Positions 26,498 to 36,090 of a stretch of 64,000 bases of DNA are shown here, in pieces; position 1 is the first letter of the stretch, and every line of letters starts with the position of its first letter. The DNA lies in the NCBI RefSeq assembly GCF_008764295.1, contig NZ_VTQX01000005.1:1-64000 (forward strand), written 5' to 3'. The stretch comes from Bacillus methanolicus (GTDB lineage Bacteria; Bacillota; Bacilli; Bacillales; Cytobacillaceae). The position numbers and the translations under genes were made by a program. A model generated the notes under the pieces. That model was not told where the DNA came from, searched no databases, and worked only from the letters and a program-made list of their open reading frames with translations.

Positions 26498-26529
26498 AGG
26501 TTGCATTGACATGCAGCCTTTTTTATTTT
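26498..26529 (+). terminator. Terminator of the yjbK-yjbJ operon
   Basis: AGGTTGCA pairs with TGCAGCCT (one G-T pair) around TTGACA and is followed by TTTTTTATTTT. Confidence 0.85.
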
Positions 26530-26809
26530 GGCTTTGATATTTATCGGTGGTGATTTTGGCAAAAACTAAAGCTTAGACGAACTGGGCCCCAGAAATCACT
26601 TGATTAAGCAGGCAAAATAAACGAGGATTCTCACGACAGACCAGTTAGTGAATGATTAGACTCCTAGGGAAGGCTTGACAATTCGACCAAGAATTCGAGG
26701 GAATGGCTTTCCTTCCATCTAGTCGGTCTCGTCAGAAGCGCCGGCTTCGATAAAGGCAAAATCAGCATGTTTTATCGCAAACTCCCCCTTATTTTGACGC
26801 CAAACTGAC
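26530..26809. other. GC-richer non-coding stretch before an orphan terminator
   Basis: No gene can be read in about 280 bp. The segment 26590-26760 is richer in GC and contains short inverted patches such as GGGCCC and GAATTC pairs near 26680-26700. A TTGACA at 26675-26680 has no matching -10. It could be remnant or repetitive DNA, or encode a structured RNA ended by the terminator at 26810. Confidence 0.35.
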
Positions 26810-26837
26810 CAGCCCTTGATGATAAGGCTGTTTTTTT
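26810..26837 (+). terminator. Orphan terminator
   Basis: CAGCC(C)TT pairs with AAGGCTG, with one bulged C, and is followed by seven T residues. No reading frame lies directly upstream. Confidence 0.7.
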
Positions 26838-27135
26838 GAGTCTTCATTACTAAAAGTCATTCTTCATTTCCATAACCTCTTCAAGCCAATTGTTTGAGAT
26901 ATGACAAACTCATTGATAAAATAAAGTAAGCTTGTAAAACGAATAGTACAAATGACACCTATCTTTTCTCATTGCCTTGTGTTATTGGACAGTTACACTT
27001 AACATGGAGCAACTAGGAAAGTAGAATTACACAATATTAATTTTGGCATTCCATGGCATTGATTGCTGTTTTCGGAAGTCGTCTTCATTCTATATTTTCA
27101 GGCGTTTAAGCCAAAATTAAAAGGAGTTTTTCAAT

Positions 27136-27540
27136 ATGGAACATATGCCTACCCCGTTCGAAGCAATTGGAGAAGAAAAATTAGCTCGACTCATTGATGC
27201 ATTTTATCGCAGAGTGGAGCAGCATCCCGAGTTGGCACCCATTTTTCCTGCTGAGCTTTCTGAAACAGCACGGAAACAAAAGCAATTTATGACACAATTT
27301 TTAGGTGGACCACCTATATATACAGAGGAGCATGGGCATCCTATGCTGCGAGCAAGGCATATGCCATTTCAAATTACAGAATCAAGAGCAAAGGCTTGGT
27401 TATCTTGTATGAATGAAGCCATGGACGAAATCGGACTAGATGGAATGATTCGTGAAGCGTTTTTCTCTAGACTTGTGTTAACTGCACAACATATGATTAA
27501 CAGCCCTGAAAAGGAAGACATGAAAGGTGAAGACTTGTGA
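27136..27540 (+). CDS. yjbI: Group II truncated haemoglobin YjbI
   Basis: This 134-residue protein fits bacterial group II globins: FYRRVEQHP near residue 25 (B10 tyrosine), a distal helix with [22 protein letters not shown], the proximal histidine in LRARHMPF (about residue 75) and [12 protein letters not shown] with a conserved tryptophan. The protein binds haem and oxygen, and may handle oxygen, peroxide or NO. AAAAGGAG lies before the ATG. The stop overlaps the GTG start of spxH by 4 bp, so the two are translationally coupled. Confidence 0.93.
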   Translation: MEHMPTPFEAIGEEKLARLIDAFYRRVEQHPELAPIFPAELSETARKQKQFMTQFLGGPPIYTEEHGHPMLRARHMPFQITESRAKAWLSCMNEAMDEIGLDGMIREAFFSRLVLTAQHMINSPEKEDMKGEDL

Positions 27541-28409
27541 ACGAAAAAACTTTTACATCATCCAATTCTCATCATTGTCATGGCGCCGAAAAGAAACCAA
27601 TTGAAATCTATATGTTCATTGACCCATTATGTCCGGAATGCTGGGCTCTTGAACCCATTCTAAAAAAATTACAAATTGAGTACGGACGTTACTTTTCAAT
27701 AAAGCATGTCTTAAGCGGTCGGCTTGCCATGCTCAATTTAAATAAAAAACAACATTATGAAAACATCGCAGAGCTTTGGGAAAAAACCGCTACAAGAACA
27801 GGAATGTCTTGTGATGGTTCTTTATGGTTTGAAAACCCAATTTCCTCTCCCCATATTGTCTCAGTGGCAATTAAAGCAGCTGAGCTTCAAGGAAGAAGAG
27901 CGGGAATTCGTTTCTTAAGAAAAGTACAGGAGTGTCTATTTTTAGAGAAACAAAATATTTCCGAGCTTAAGGTACTCGAGGAATGTGCCGAGGATGCAGG
28001 TTTAGACGTGGAAGAATTTATTTCTGATATTCATTCAGATAGTGCAGCAAAAGCTTTTCAATGTGATTTAAAAATCACCTCAGAAATGGAAGTGCAAGAA
28101 ATTCCCACCCTTGTTTTCTTTAATGAGAATATTGAAGAGGAAGGTATAAAGATTACAGGAGTATATCCTTATCAAGTATATGAACAAATATTACGTGAAA
28201 TGCTTCCATATTCACCAGAAAAATCATATCCACCGCCAATTGAAGATTTTCTGAAATATTTCAAGCTCGTCGCATCAAAGGAAATTGCTGTCGTCTACAG
28301 CATGTCGATTCAAGAAGTGGAAAAAGAAATGAAGAAATTAAAACTAAAGCAATTAGTTGAGAAACTCCCCGCAAAATACGGTGTTTTTTGGCGGTATGTT
28401 TCAAAATAA
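27537..28409 (+). CDS. spxH: ClpXP adaptor SpxH (YjbH)
   Basis: This 290-residue DsbA-like protein has an N-terminal HHCHG (residues 12-16, zinc ligands in known family members) and the motif CPEC (residues 32-35) in [16 protein letters not shown]. It helps ClpXP degrade Spx in B. subtilis, and is inactivated or aggregates under oxidative and thiol stress. The start is GTG 27537 with AAAGGTG 8 nt upstream. Its partner spx is in this window (35366-35761). yjbI is upstream as in B. subtilis. Confidence 0.94.
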   Translation: MNEKTFTSSNSHHCHGAEKKPIEIYMFIDPLCPECWALEPILKKLQIEYGRYFSIKHVLSGRLAMLNLNKKQHYENIAELWEKTATRTGMSCDGSLWFENPISSPHIVSVAIKAAELQGRRAGIRFLRKVQECLFLEKQNISELKVLEECAEDAGLDVEEFISDIHSDSAAKAFQCDLKITSEMEVQEIPTLVFFNENIEEEGIKITGVYPYQVYEQILREMLPYSPEKSYPPPIEDFLKYFKLVASKEIAVVYSMSIQEVEKEMKKLKLKQLVEKLPAKYGVFWRYVSK

Positions 28410-28417
28410 TTTTAAAG

Positions 28418-28456
28418 AAAAGACCGTGTAAACATTAAAGTCTACACGGTCTTTTC
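28418..28456 (+). terminator. Terminator of yjbI-spxH
   Basis: AAAGACCGTGTA pairs with TACACGGTCTTTT around a 12 nt loop. Confidence 0.85.
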
Positions 28457-28725
28457 CTATATAAAACGAACAAAGGGGATGGGAGAAATTTTTCACGGTC
28501 AAACAAGGGGTATGTTTGCTTGTGATTAACTTCACGATATAAATATAACATGCATTCGCCCATTCAACAATAAGATTGTGCCTTTTTTCACAATATTGTC
28601 AAAAACTAAGTATATATTTTCATTACAACGAATATGATTTATTAAATAGGTGGGAGACTACCACCCCGATCTCTTTTTGCCCAAGCCACACTTAAAATCC
28701 ATTACATATTTAGGGGAGTTTCACT
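28457..28725. other. Leader region of the yizD-like gene
   Basis: This AT-rich stretch contains a small inverted repeat GGTGG-N7-CCACC near 28651-28667, followed by a T-rich run. No gene or well-formed promoter could be read. Confidence 0.35.
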
Positions 28726-28899
28726 GTGAAAAAAGTACAAGTATCACTCATGCTTTTATTCATTCTACTGGCTTTCTTCTTTAATATTCTCGGACTTATG
28801 GAGCTCGTTTCCATCTTTATTACTGCCCCGATCTTGTTTATTTCCTTATTAATTTTTATTATTTATTTAAATGAACGTAACCGGTTTCGGGGCTTTTAG
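28726..28899 (+). CDS. Small membrane protein, YizD-like
   Basis: This 57-residue gene was read from GTG 28726 to TAG 28899. AGGGGAG stands 7 nt before the GTG. The product starts MKKVQVSL and has two hydrophobic helices (MLLFILLAFFFNILG and IFITAPILFISLLIFIIYL), ending with a basic ERNRFRGF tail. B. subtilis has a small gene, yizD, at the same place between yjbH and pepF. The similarity is inferred from position and size. Function unknown. Confidence 0.7.
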   Translation: MKKVQVSLMLLFILLAFFFNILGLMELVSIFITAPILFISLLIFIIYLNERNRFRGF

Positions 28900-29057
28900 T
28901 TAAATTTCACGTAATTATCGTGCTGCTCAGTTACAAATTTTTCATTAACCGGTTTTTAGGCGATTATACCGGTCTTTCTCTCATTTTTCGGTCTTCAAAC
29001 CAGCATATCAGTCTTCTCGCCTTTACCCACCGAGTTATAGTTATCAAAAATTCATTC

Positions 29058-29094
29058 AAAAAGGAGATGGCTCACACTTCGGCCATCCCCTTTT
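29058..29094. terminator. Bidirectional terminator after pepF
   Basis: AAAAAGGAGATGGC pairs with GCCATCCCCTTTT around CTCACACTTCG. It lies 5 bp beyond the pepF stop on the minus strand and also follows the yizD-like gene. Confidence 0.85.
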
Positions 29095-29098
29095 CTTG

Positions 29099-30916
29099 TT
29101 ATCCTAATAAATTTTCCATTTCATTGAGCTTTTCTTCAAACACCTTCAAAGCTTCTTCAATCGGCTCTGAGCTTGTCATGTCTACTCCAGCCTTCTTTAA
29201 GACTTCAATTGGATAGTCTGAGCTTCCAGACTTCAAGAATTCGATATAACGTTCGACGGCTGGTTGTCCCTCTTCTAATATTTGCTTGCTTAAAGCCGTT
29301 GCAGCACTAAAACCTGTTGCATATTGATAGACATAATAATTGTAATAAAAATGGGGAATTCTTGACCACTCTAAGCCAATTTCCTCATCAATAACCATGT
29401 TTTCGCTGCCAAAATACTTTACATTTAAATTATAATATTCCTGTGTCAACAGCTCAGCTGTTAAAGGCTCGTTATTTTGTGCTTTTTGATGAATTAAATG
29501 TTCAAATTCAGCAAACATCGTCTGACGGAAAACAGTGCCTCTAAAGCCTTCTAGATAATGATTTAATAAATACAATCTCTTTTGCTCGTCATCGATCGTT
29601 TTTAACAAGTAATCATTCAAAAGATTTTCATTACATGTAGATGCTACCTCGGCTACAAAGATGGAGTAATCTCCGTACGGAAAAGGTTGTGTCTTGCGGG
29701 TATAATAGCTATGGACAGAATGGCCGAACTCATGGGCAAGTGTAAAGAGATTATTTACATTATCCTGCCAATTCATGAGGATATAAGGATTTGTCCCGTA
29801 CGTACCAGACGAGTAGGCACCACTGCGCTTACCCTTATTTTCATGGACATCGACCCAGCGATTTTCAAAACCTTCTTTAAGAACATTTAAGTAATCCTCA
29901 CCTAGTGGCGCAAGTCCCTTTAAAATCAGCTCCTGAGCTTCCTCATAAGGAATTTCCATTTTTACGTCTTTAACTAACGGGGTAAATAAGTCATACATAT
30001 GAAGCTCTTCAAGACCGAGCACCTTCTTTCTCAGCTTCACATAACGGTGAAGAAGTGGAAGATACTTATTAACGGTGTTGACGAGGTTTTCATACACCTC
30101 TTCAGGGATATTATTCGCCGCTAAAGCTGCATGTCTTGCTGAACGATAGTTGCGGATTTTTGCATTAAAATTATCCTTTTTCACCTGTCCACTTAGCGTG
30201 CTTGAAAACGTATTTTTGAACTTCCCATATGTTCCGTATACAGCTTTAAAGGCATCCTCACGAACACGACGATCTGTACTTTCAAGAAAACGAATATAGC
30301 GTCCATGTGTAACCTCGACTTCTTCTCCATTTTCATCCTTTATGCTGGGAAATTCTAAATCCGCATTATTAAGCATTCCAAAAGTATTGCTGGAAGCATC
30401 CATTACTTCAGAAGCTTCGGCTAACAGGCTTTCCTGTTCTGCAGACAATACATGGGGGCGCTGTAAATTAATTTCATCCAATGCATGTTCGTACAGCTTA
30501 AGCTCCTCTTTTTCCCCCAAAAAAGCTTGTAGCTTATCTTCCTCAATGGAAAGAAGCTCTGGAACAATGTAAGCTAAGGCACTTGCAACCTGGGAGTATA
30601 ATGCCTTAATACGTCCATCTAATCCTTGATAAAATGAGTTTGTTGTATCTTGGTCGTAACGCATATGGGCATATGTATACAGCTTGCTGATTCGCTCCAA
30701 AATATGATCTTGCTTTTGCAATGCCTCATATAAGGTATCTGCACTTTCAGCCAGCTTTCCTTGGTAAGCAGCAACCCCTGGAATTAATTCGGAAACTTCC
30801 TGGAATTCTTTCTCCCACGCCTCATCCGTTGCAAAAATATCTTCTAGTCTCCACGTATCTTCAACTTTTATTTCACTTCGTGCTGGAAGCTTTTTAACAG
30901 CAGTTTCATTCGACAT
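29099..30916 (-). CDS. pepF: Oligoendopeptidase F
   Basis: This protein of about 605 residues is a cytoplasmic M3-family zinc peptidase. The catalytic motif HEFGH sits in FTLAHEFGHSVHSYYT near residue 385, with a later glutamate ligand in YSIFVAEVASTCNE. PepF cleaves short peptides and affects sporulation and competence when over-produced in B. subtilis. GGAGG lies 7 nt before ATG 30916; a second ATG at 30919 and a longer frame to 30937 are possible. The two oligopeptide importers in this window could supply its substrates. coiA is immediately upstream, as in B. subtilis. Confidence 0.95.
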   Translation of the reverse strand: MSNETAVKKLPARSEIKVEDTWRLEDIFATDEAWEKEFQEVSELIPGVAAYQGKLAESADTLYEALQKQDHILERISKLYTYAHMRYDQDTTNSFYQGLDGRIKALYSQVASALAYIVPELLSIEEDKLQAFLGEKEELKLYEHALDEINLQRPHVLSAEQESLLAEASEVMDASSNTFGMLNNADLEFPSIKDENGEEVEVTHGRYIRFLESTDRRVREDAFKAVYGTYGKFKNTFSSTLSGQVKKDNFNAKIRNYRSARHAALAANNIPEEVYENLVNTVNKYLPLLHRYVKLRKKVLGLEELHMYDLFTPLVKDVKMEIPYEEAQELILKGLAPLGEDYLNVLKEGFENRWVDVHENKGKRSGAYSSGTYGTNPYILMNWQDNVNNLFTLAHEFGHSVHSYYTRKTQPFPYGDYSIFVAEVASTCNENLLNDYLLKTIDDEQKRLYLLNHYLEGFRGTVFRQTMFAEFEHLIHQKAQNNEPLTAELLTQEYYNLNVKYFGSENMVIDEEIGLEWSRIPHFYYNYYVYQYATGFSAATALSKQILEEGQPAVERYIEFLKSGSSDYPIEVLKKAGVDMTSSEPIEEALKVFEEKLNEMENLLG

Positions 30917-31034
30917 CATCCGTCCTCCATTCGACAATTATTTCGCAATTCGAAAAATATTTTTTCCTCTTTATTCTATCTCAAGAAGGGGAATTTAACA
31001 AATTATAACCGCTCTTCCCCATATAATTTAGAGC

Positions 31035-32222
31035 TTATGTGCTTTTGTAAAACTCCGTGTAAAAAAACCTATCCTCTTGCATCCATTCCTCCATATTGTT
31101 CGCCATTTTCATCGATTTATTGATGATAAAATGATGCTTTTTCACTTTCTTTAATACACCGTTAAACGCCAGTAGTTCCAAGTACTCTTCAATCGCAAAG
31201 GGGAGTATATTTCGCTTGATACTTGGTAAACTTCTTCTTTTTATTTTTCCTTTCTGAATCTCAAGTAATACGGTTGTGTATATTTCATGGAAATAAATTC
31301 TCTTCCCTTGCTCACATCCGTGAAAATGCTTAAGGAAAATGAGGCCCTGCCAAATAAAGGATGGTGTTTCAATGGCCAAACTATACTTTAGTGGAATGCC
31401 GACAAACGGGGGAAGATAATAAGGGTTGAGCGCACTCGAGTATAGCTCTGTCAAAAAATTAGTTGTCTCTTTTGAACGTTTTCCTAAGAGCTTTATTTTA
31501 AAGTGTTGCCTCTCTCTCAGCCAATCGCTTATTGGTGGTAACTTCGAAATGTTCGGAGCGAGGAAATCGTCTATTCTTAATTCCATTAGTGGAGTTAACG
31601 AAAAATGACAGAAAGCATTTCGTGTGGAGAGGGTCAATAAATTATCAAGTTGGATATATTGATTGGTTTGTGGACAAAAAGCTGGAAGATAAATTTGCTG
31701 AAGTTTGTTTTCTTTTAAGAATAGATAGTGAAATGAAGTCAACGATGTTTTATGGGAATGTCTTCGTTGAATATTTTTACCGCCTAAAATCCAAAGTGGC
31801 TCAATCGCTAATTTTTGATAACCTTTTGTTCTTTTTCGAAACACTTCCTCAGAAATAGGTGCACATTGGAATTCAATACAATACTGGTGCTGTCCATATG
31901 TAAAGGCTAAATCCGCCCTCTGTTTTATTTCTGGGTAATAGTGTTCCAGTTTAACTTCAAGACCTTGTGACTTAATCCATTCATGCAACTTTAATTTACC
32001 TGATAAATGATAATCCGATTCTCGCTCATATTCTGGCAAACATTTTGAATTTTTACGATGGGCAAAATGATAAATACGCTTCTCTCCTAGCTTTAAAATA
32101 AGCTCATCTCCACATGTTTGGCAATAAAATACCTCTTTTCTCCTTAATGACTCAAGATAGTTTTTATTCATTGTTTCTGCCAATGATACTACTTCACCTG
32201 AATGAAGCTTTGCCGTTAGCAC
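31035..32222 (-). CDS. coiA: Competence protein CoiA
   Basis: This 395-residue protein promotes transformation in competent cells. The N-terminal metal-like module is C34-x2-C37-x14-H52-x2-H55-x5-C61 (VFYCQTCGDEL, RIYHFAHRKNSKC). It is followed by a PD-(D/E)xK nuclease-like core: KQRADLAF with an aspartate, then YCIEFQCAPIS with E-x-Q. The rest is poorly conserved. The start is GTG 32222, with AAAGGAG about 11 nt upstream. It lies between pepF and cls. The same N-terminal module appears in YjcD of this window. Confidence 0.93.
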   Translation of the reverse strand: MLTAKLHSGEVVSLAETMNKNYLESLRRKEVFYCQTCGDELILKLGEKRIYHFAHRKNSKCLPEYERESDYHLSGKLKLHEWIKSQGLEVKLEHYYPEIKQRADLAFTYGQHQYCIEFQCAPISEEVFRKRTKGYQKLAIEPLWILGGKNIQRRHSHKTSLTSFHYLFLKENKLQQIYLPAFCPQTNQYIQLDNLLTLSTRNAFCHFSLTPLMELRIDDFLAPNISKLPPISDWLRERQHFKIKLLGKRSKETTNFLTELYSSALNPYYLPPFVGIPLKYSLAIETPSFIWQGLIFLKHFHGCEQGKRIYFHEIYTTVLLEIQKGKIKRRSLPSIKRNILPFAIEEYLELLAFNGVLKKVKKHHFIINKSMKMANNMEEWMQEDRFFYTEFYKST

Positions 32223-32521
32223 GTAACTCTCATCTCCTTTCCCTTAATTATTTCTCCATTTATTTTAGAAACCCTTTCCCTAAAAATGTCTATTATATGG
32301 CGATGTTGATTCGATTTACAAATAATGAAGAAACTCTAACAGGACAAAATTGCACAGTACAGCTCACTTTCATTTGCTCTTTAGCGTCAATTACCAGTGA
32401 ACAATTTCAATAATTTGTGCTGTGAATACTATAAAAAAATTTTTTGAACTAATATATCTGCACTTCTTTATATCTTTCGGCGATCTATTAAATTTATCGG
32501 GAAAACGCCAAAATACGAACC
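32223..32521. other. AT-rich intergenic region upstream of coiA
   Basis: No gene was recognised between cls and coiA. The region probably holds the coiA promoter (ComK control is expected from B. subtilis), but no clear pair of AAAA-N5-TTTT ComK boxes was verified. Confidence 0.4.
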
Positions 32522-32550
32522 AAAAAAAGAATCCTAAAATTTTTAGGATC
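32522..32550 (-). terminator. Terminator of cls
   Basis: ATCCTAAAA pairs with TTTTAGGAT and is followed by TTCTTTTTTT on the minus strand. Confidence 0.85.
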
Positions 32551-32553
32551 CTT

Positions 32554-34065
32554 CTATAAAAATGGGGACAGTAGCCTTGATAATGATTCCATCAAACGAT
32601 AGCCGAGATGGCGCTTCTTGAATTCCTCTAAATTCAGTAAGCTCGCATCTTGCAAATCAAGTTCAAATTGCCGCGCTAAATTTTTCGTACTTCGCGTATG
32701 ATAGAGAAAGGCATTCACCTCAAAGTTTAAATGGAAGCTTCTCATATCCATATTTGAAGTCCCAATTGAAGCGATCGAATCATCAACGATCATTAGTTTG
32801 CTATGCATAAACCCCTTTTCATATTCATAAATTTTTACACCCGCTTCTAATAGTGCTGGAAAATAGGAGCGTGAAGCGTGAAAAACAATGCGTTTATCCG
32901 GTTTATTAGGTACCAATAATTTCACATCAATGCCACTTAATGCTGCAATTTTTATAGCACTAAAAATATCCTCATCAGGAATGAAGTATGGAGATGCAAT
33001 CCAAACTGATTTTTTTGCTGAAGTGATCATGGAAAAGAAAATATTTTTTATTACACTCCATTCATTGTCAGGTCCCCCCGCAATTAGCTGGACTCCACCA
33101 TGATCATTCTCGATTAAAAGAGGCGACAAATACTCAGCGGTTAAAAGGCTCTTTCCCGTCATGTAATACCAGTCTTGTAAAAAAATAAGCTGTAAAGAAC
33201 GGACAGCCTCTCCCCTTATCCATAAGTGGGTATCTCGCCAATGGCCAAAATGCCTACTCCATCCTAAATATTCATCACCGATATTTAGACCTCCAACAAA
33301 GCCAATGCTTCCATCAATGACAATGATCTTCCTATGATTGCGAAAGTTAAACTTATTATTTAAAAACGGAATATGAACTGGACCGAATGGAATCATCTCT
33401 ATTCCGGCTGTCCTCATCTCTTTTATATAGCCTTTGGAAAGCATCCAGGAACCGACAGCATCATAAAGAAAGCGGACTTTCACTCCTTCACGAACCTTTG
33501 AAATTAATATATCCTTAAGCTTTGAACCAATTTGGTCATGGCGGACAATATAATATTCAAGATGTATATGGTGAGTGGCCTGTTTAAGAGCGTGAATAAT
33601 TTCTTTGAAAGTTTCTTCACCATTGGTTAATATTCGTGTTTCTGTCCGAAAGGAAATGGGACTGTTGCCTAACTTTTGAGCGAGAAAAAATAACTTCTTT
33701 TCATCTGGTGCCATTTCCTCTACTCTTTCAACAATGGAATAATCGATATCCCCTTCAATCTTTAAAAACGTCTGTTTGTCCAATAAATATTTTTCCCTGA
33801 ACATCTTCTCCTTGCTGTGGTTTCTTCCAAAAAGCAGATAAAAAATAAATCCGATTAATGGAAAGCTACCTAACACCACTAACCACGTTAAAGTTTGACT
33901 TGGGTGGCGATTTTCCAAGAAAATGACAAAACCAATAAAAACAACAGAAAGGGTAATGATAATACTAGTATAGCCAAGCAATCCTCCCTCAATATGTTCA
34001 TGAAAAAGATAATATAGCATAGATAGAATAGCTAGGAAAAAAAGGACCCTCACTGTGTTTTTCAA
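32554..34065 (-). CDS. cls: Cardiolipin synthase
   Basis: This 503-residue membrane enzyme joins two phosphatidylglycerol molecules into cardiolipin. Two N-terminal membrane helices (residues 5-75) are followed by two phospholipase-D HKD motifs: HRKIIVIDG (His about 244) and HSKLMIVDD (His about 424), each followed by a G-G/G-T-S-N stretch. The start is TTG 34065, with GGAGGTG 7 nt upstream. Length matches the family. It sits between coiA and mecA, where B. subtilis has no such gene, so it is an accessory copy or local rearrangement. Confidence 0.94.
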   Translation of the reverse strand: MKNTVRVLFFLAILSMLYYLFHEHIEGGLLGYTSIIITLSVVFIGFVIFLENRHPSQTLTWLVVLGSFPLIGFIFYLLFGRNHSKEKMFREKYLLDKQTFLKIEGDIDYSIVERVEEMAPDEKKLFFLAQKLGNSPISFRTETRILTNGEETFKEIIHALKQATHHIHLEYYIVRHDQIGSKLKDILISKVREGVKVRFLYDAVGSWMLSKGYIKEMRTAGIEMIPFGPVHIPFLNNKFNFRNHRKIIVIDGSIGFVGGLNIGDEYLGWSRHFGHWRDTHLWIRGEAVRSLQLIFLQDWYYMTGKSLLTAEYLSPLLIENDHGGVQLIAGGPDNEWSVIKNIFFSMITSAKKSVWIASPYFIPDEDIFSAIKIAALSGIDVKLLVPNKPDKRIVFHASRSYFPALLEAGVKIYEYEKGFMHSKLMIVDDSIASIGTSNMDMRSFHLNFEVNAFLYHTRSTKNLARQFELDLQDASLLNLEEFKKRHLGYRLMESLSRLLSPFL

Positions 34066-34194
34066 ATGCCTTCACCTCCGCTAGCTCCATCCTTCATATT
34101 CAGCCTTTATCAACATAGCACGGGCATTGGATTAATAAGGCGAAGGAGTAAACAGGTAAAAAAATACCGATCTCATGACTGAAATCGGCAACTT

Positions 34195-34860
34195 TTAATT
34201 GAAATACTTTCTTAGTTCTGCAAAAACATTTTCAGCTATGATAAGCTTTCCATACTCTTCAACTCGATGGAATGTCACTTGTGTTTCCACTCCATATTCA
34301 AGAAGAATACTCAAGCAATCATCAACGTCATCCTCTTCAAACTCATCCTCATGAAATTCAATAAATAAATAATATTTTCCTTCAAAGGAATAAAGTTTTG
34401 TATCTAACGCGTCAAGAATATTACGATTTGCTAAAGCGATCAAATCTTCAAAATCATTGAAGGCAATTAAAAACTCTAATGATTCCTCTAACTCCCCATC
34501 AAGTTCAACATTTTTTGTCGTAAAATGTTGATCAAGCAGTTCTTCAATTCTGTCATCCACAGGAAGATCCTTATACTTATCCTCTGGTATAGGAAGTTCA
34601 AATTTTTGCCCATCTTTAGATACTTGTGCCTTCGTCACAAGAACTTCAAGCCCTTTATCCAATGCTTGTACTTGAATCCAAAGCGGGCCTTCAATCATGA
34701 ATTCTTCCTCTTGGTGGATTTCATCCATCATTTCCCAAAATAATTCTTCACTTCGTTCCCGGTTATACCAAATTTCTTCCCGATCAAAACCTCGTTCTTC
34801 TATATCAACGTATGAAATGTAAAACTTTACTGTATGATCATTAATTCGTTCTATTTCCAT
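34195..34860 (-). CDS. mecA: Adaptor protein MecA
   Basis: This protein of about 221 residues targets ComK and other proteins to ClpCP. It begins MEIERINDHTVKFYISYVDI and has FDREEIWYNRERSEELFWEMM in the N-terminal domain, a flexible acidic middle and a C-terminal domain (LEFLIAFNDFEDLIALA...KYYLFIEF). GGGAGAGG stands just before ATG 34860; the longer frame to 34884 is not preferred. It lies between cls and spx. Confidence 0.95.
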   Translation of the reverse strand: MEIERINDHTVKFYISYVDIEERGFDREEIWYNRERSEELFWEMMDEIHQEEEFMIEGPLWIQVQALDKGLEVLVTKAQVSKDGQKFELPIPEDKYKDLPVDDRIEELLDQHFTTKNVELDGELEESLEFLIAFNDFEDLIALANRNILDALDTKLYSFEGKYYLFIEFHEDEFEEDDVDDCLSILLEYGVETQVTFHRVEEYGKLIIAENVFAELRKYFN

Positions 34861-35328
34861 CAAGTAACCTCTCCCTTCTTGCATTATTGGAAGGGAATAT
34901 ATACCCCCATGCAGAACATGTTACCCCTTATCCGTCATTTTAATCTTAAAAATGATATGTGACCTTGTACTTATATTTTATGATAAAAATAAGATAAAGG
35001 GAAATAAAATATGATGGAATTCTAAAAACCATTATATGCCTAGTATTGTTCAAATAATCAATAAGAACCTCATTTGTTGTATCTTAACAAAAAAAATGGA
35101 TCCTCACAATCATTTAAGCTTATTCTTTACCATATATAAGGAATTTCACAAAATCGTTTTATTTTGCCATTCTTTTATCTTTTTAATGTGTGACAATTTA
35201 ATAATTGGAGTGTTCCTACTGTTAAGGCTTATTATAACCTTTAAGGGAAAACAAAATAAGTCATTCGATAAAAATCAAAAAATTCCCCTGTGCTAGACAA
35301 AAGGTTGAGCTAAACCTATCTTAAATAA
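34861..35328. other. AT-rich intergenic region between spx and mecA
   Basis: Nearly 470 bp lack a convincing gene. An open frame of 86 codons (35036-35296, plus strand) has no ribosome site and looks spurious. The mecA promoter should lie near 34870-34990, but no strong match could be confirmed. Confidence 0.4.
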
Positions 35329-35360
35329 GAAAAAACCTTCGATCCAAATGATCGAAGGTT
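35329..35360 (-). terminator. Terminator of spx
   Basis: AACCTTCGATCATTTGGATCGAAGGTT forms a near-perfect hairpin followed by TTTTTTC on the minus strand. Confidence 0.88.
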
Positions 35361-35365
35361 ACTCG

Positions 35366-35761
35366 TTAGTTAACAAGACGCCGAGCCTCTTGAAGTTGAA
35401 ATGTCCGAACCTTTCTAGGTAGGAAACGGCGAATTTCATCTTCATTATAGCCTACTTGAAGACGCTTTTCGTCAATAATAATTGGACGTCTAAGCAGACC
35501 AGGATTATCCTTAATGAGCTCCAATAAATCTTGAAGTGGCATTGTTTCCAAATTCACATTCAATTTTTGGAATGTTTTTGATCGCGTTGAAATTATTTCA
35601 TCTGTTCCATCCTCAGTCATACGAAGAATTTCTTTAATTTCTTCTATCGTCAAAGGTTCGGAAAAAACATTGCGCTCTTGATAAGGAATTTCATGCTCTT
35701 CAAGCCAAGCCTTTGCTTTTCGGCAAGATGTGCAACTAGGTGAAGTGTATAATGTAACCAT
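35366..35761 (-). CDS. spx: Redox-sensing transcription regulator Spx
   Basis: This 131-residue ArsC-like protein has the redox switch C10-T-S-C13 in [16 protein letters not shown] and the RSKTFQKLN region that meets RNA polymerase. Spx binds the alpha-CTD of RNA polymerase and controls thiol-stress genes. The end, RRLVN, resembles the ClpXP-recognised tail (LAN in B. subtilis). AAGGAG precedes the ATG. It stands downstream of yjbC but has its own promoter and a YodB-type operator. spxH and mecA, which act in the same control circuits, are in the same window. Confidence 0.96.
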   Translation of the reverse strand: MVTLYTSPSCTSCRKAKAWLEEHEIPYQERNVFSEPLTIEEIKEILRMTEDGTDEIISTRSKTFQKLNVNLETMPLQDLLELIKDNPGLLRRPIIIDEKRLQVGYNEDEIRRFLPRKVRTFQLQEARRLVN

Positions 35762-35840
35762 TTTAATTCACACTCCTTCAGATTCGACAAAATCGAAAAA
35801 TCTATATTAGATTCATTCTCATTTGAGTACTAAATTAAAA

Positions 35841-35857
35841 TTACTATAAATAAGTAA
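35841..35857 (-). promoter_or_regulatory. YodB-type operator in spx promoter
   Basis: The inverted repeat TTACT-TATTTAT-AGTAA has the TACT-N7-AGTA pattern reported for YodB, the thiol- and quinone-sensing repressor that controls spx in B. subtilis. It lies just downstream of the proposed -10. Confidence 0.62.
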
Positions 35858-35870
35858 TTTCTATTGTTTT

Positions 35871-35876
35871 ATTATA
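35871..35876 (-). promoter_or_regulatory. -10 element of the spx promoter
   Basis: TATAAT on the minus strand, about 110 bp upstream of the spx start. The -35 is weak. The YodB-type repeat begins 14 bp downstream, near the expected transcription start. Confidence 0.6.
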
Positions 35877-36090
35877 CACCAATATTGACTAAAAAGGTAT
35901 AGTTTTTTTGCGGAATACAGAGAATGTTTTTTTGACAAAGCCTGTTTTATAGCACTCTTTATATAAGACGAATGAGTTGCGGAAAAGTTTCACTTTTTAT
36001 CAAAAATCGTTAAATTTTTTTTAAAAGAATTTTTAATGCTGTTCCGTTTTTTATCTTAAATTCTCAATTAAATGGATGAATTGAAAAAAA

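Noticed and set aside
35036-35296. 86-codon open frame between spx and mecA
   Set aside because: It lies in very AT-rich DNA, lacks a ribosome site and has no protein-like pattern.
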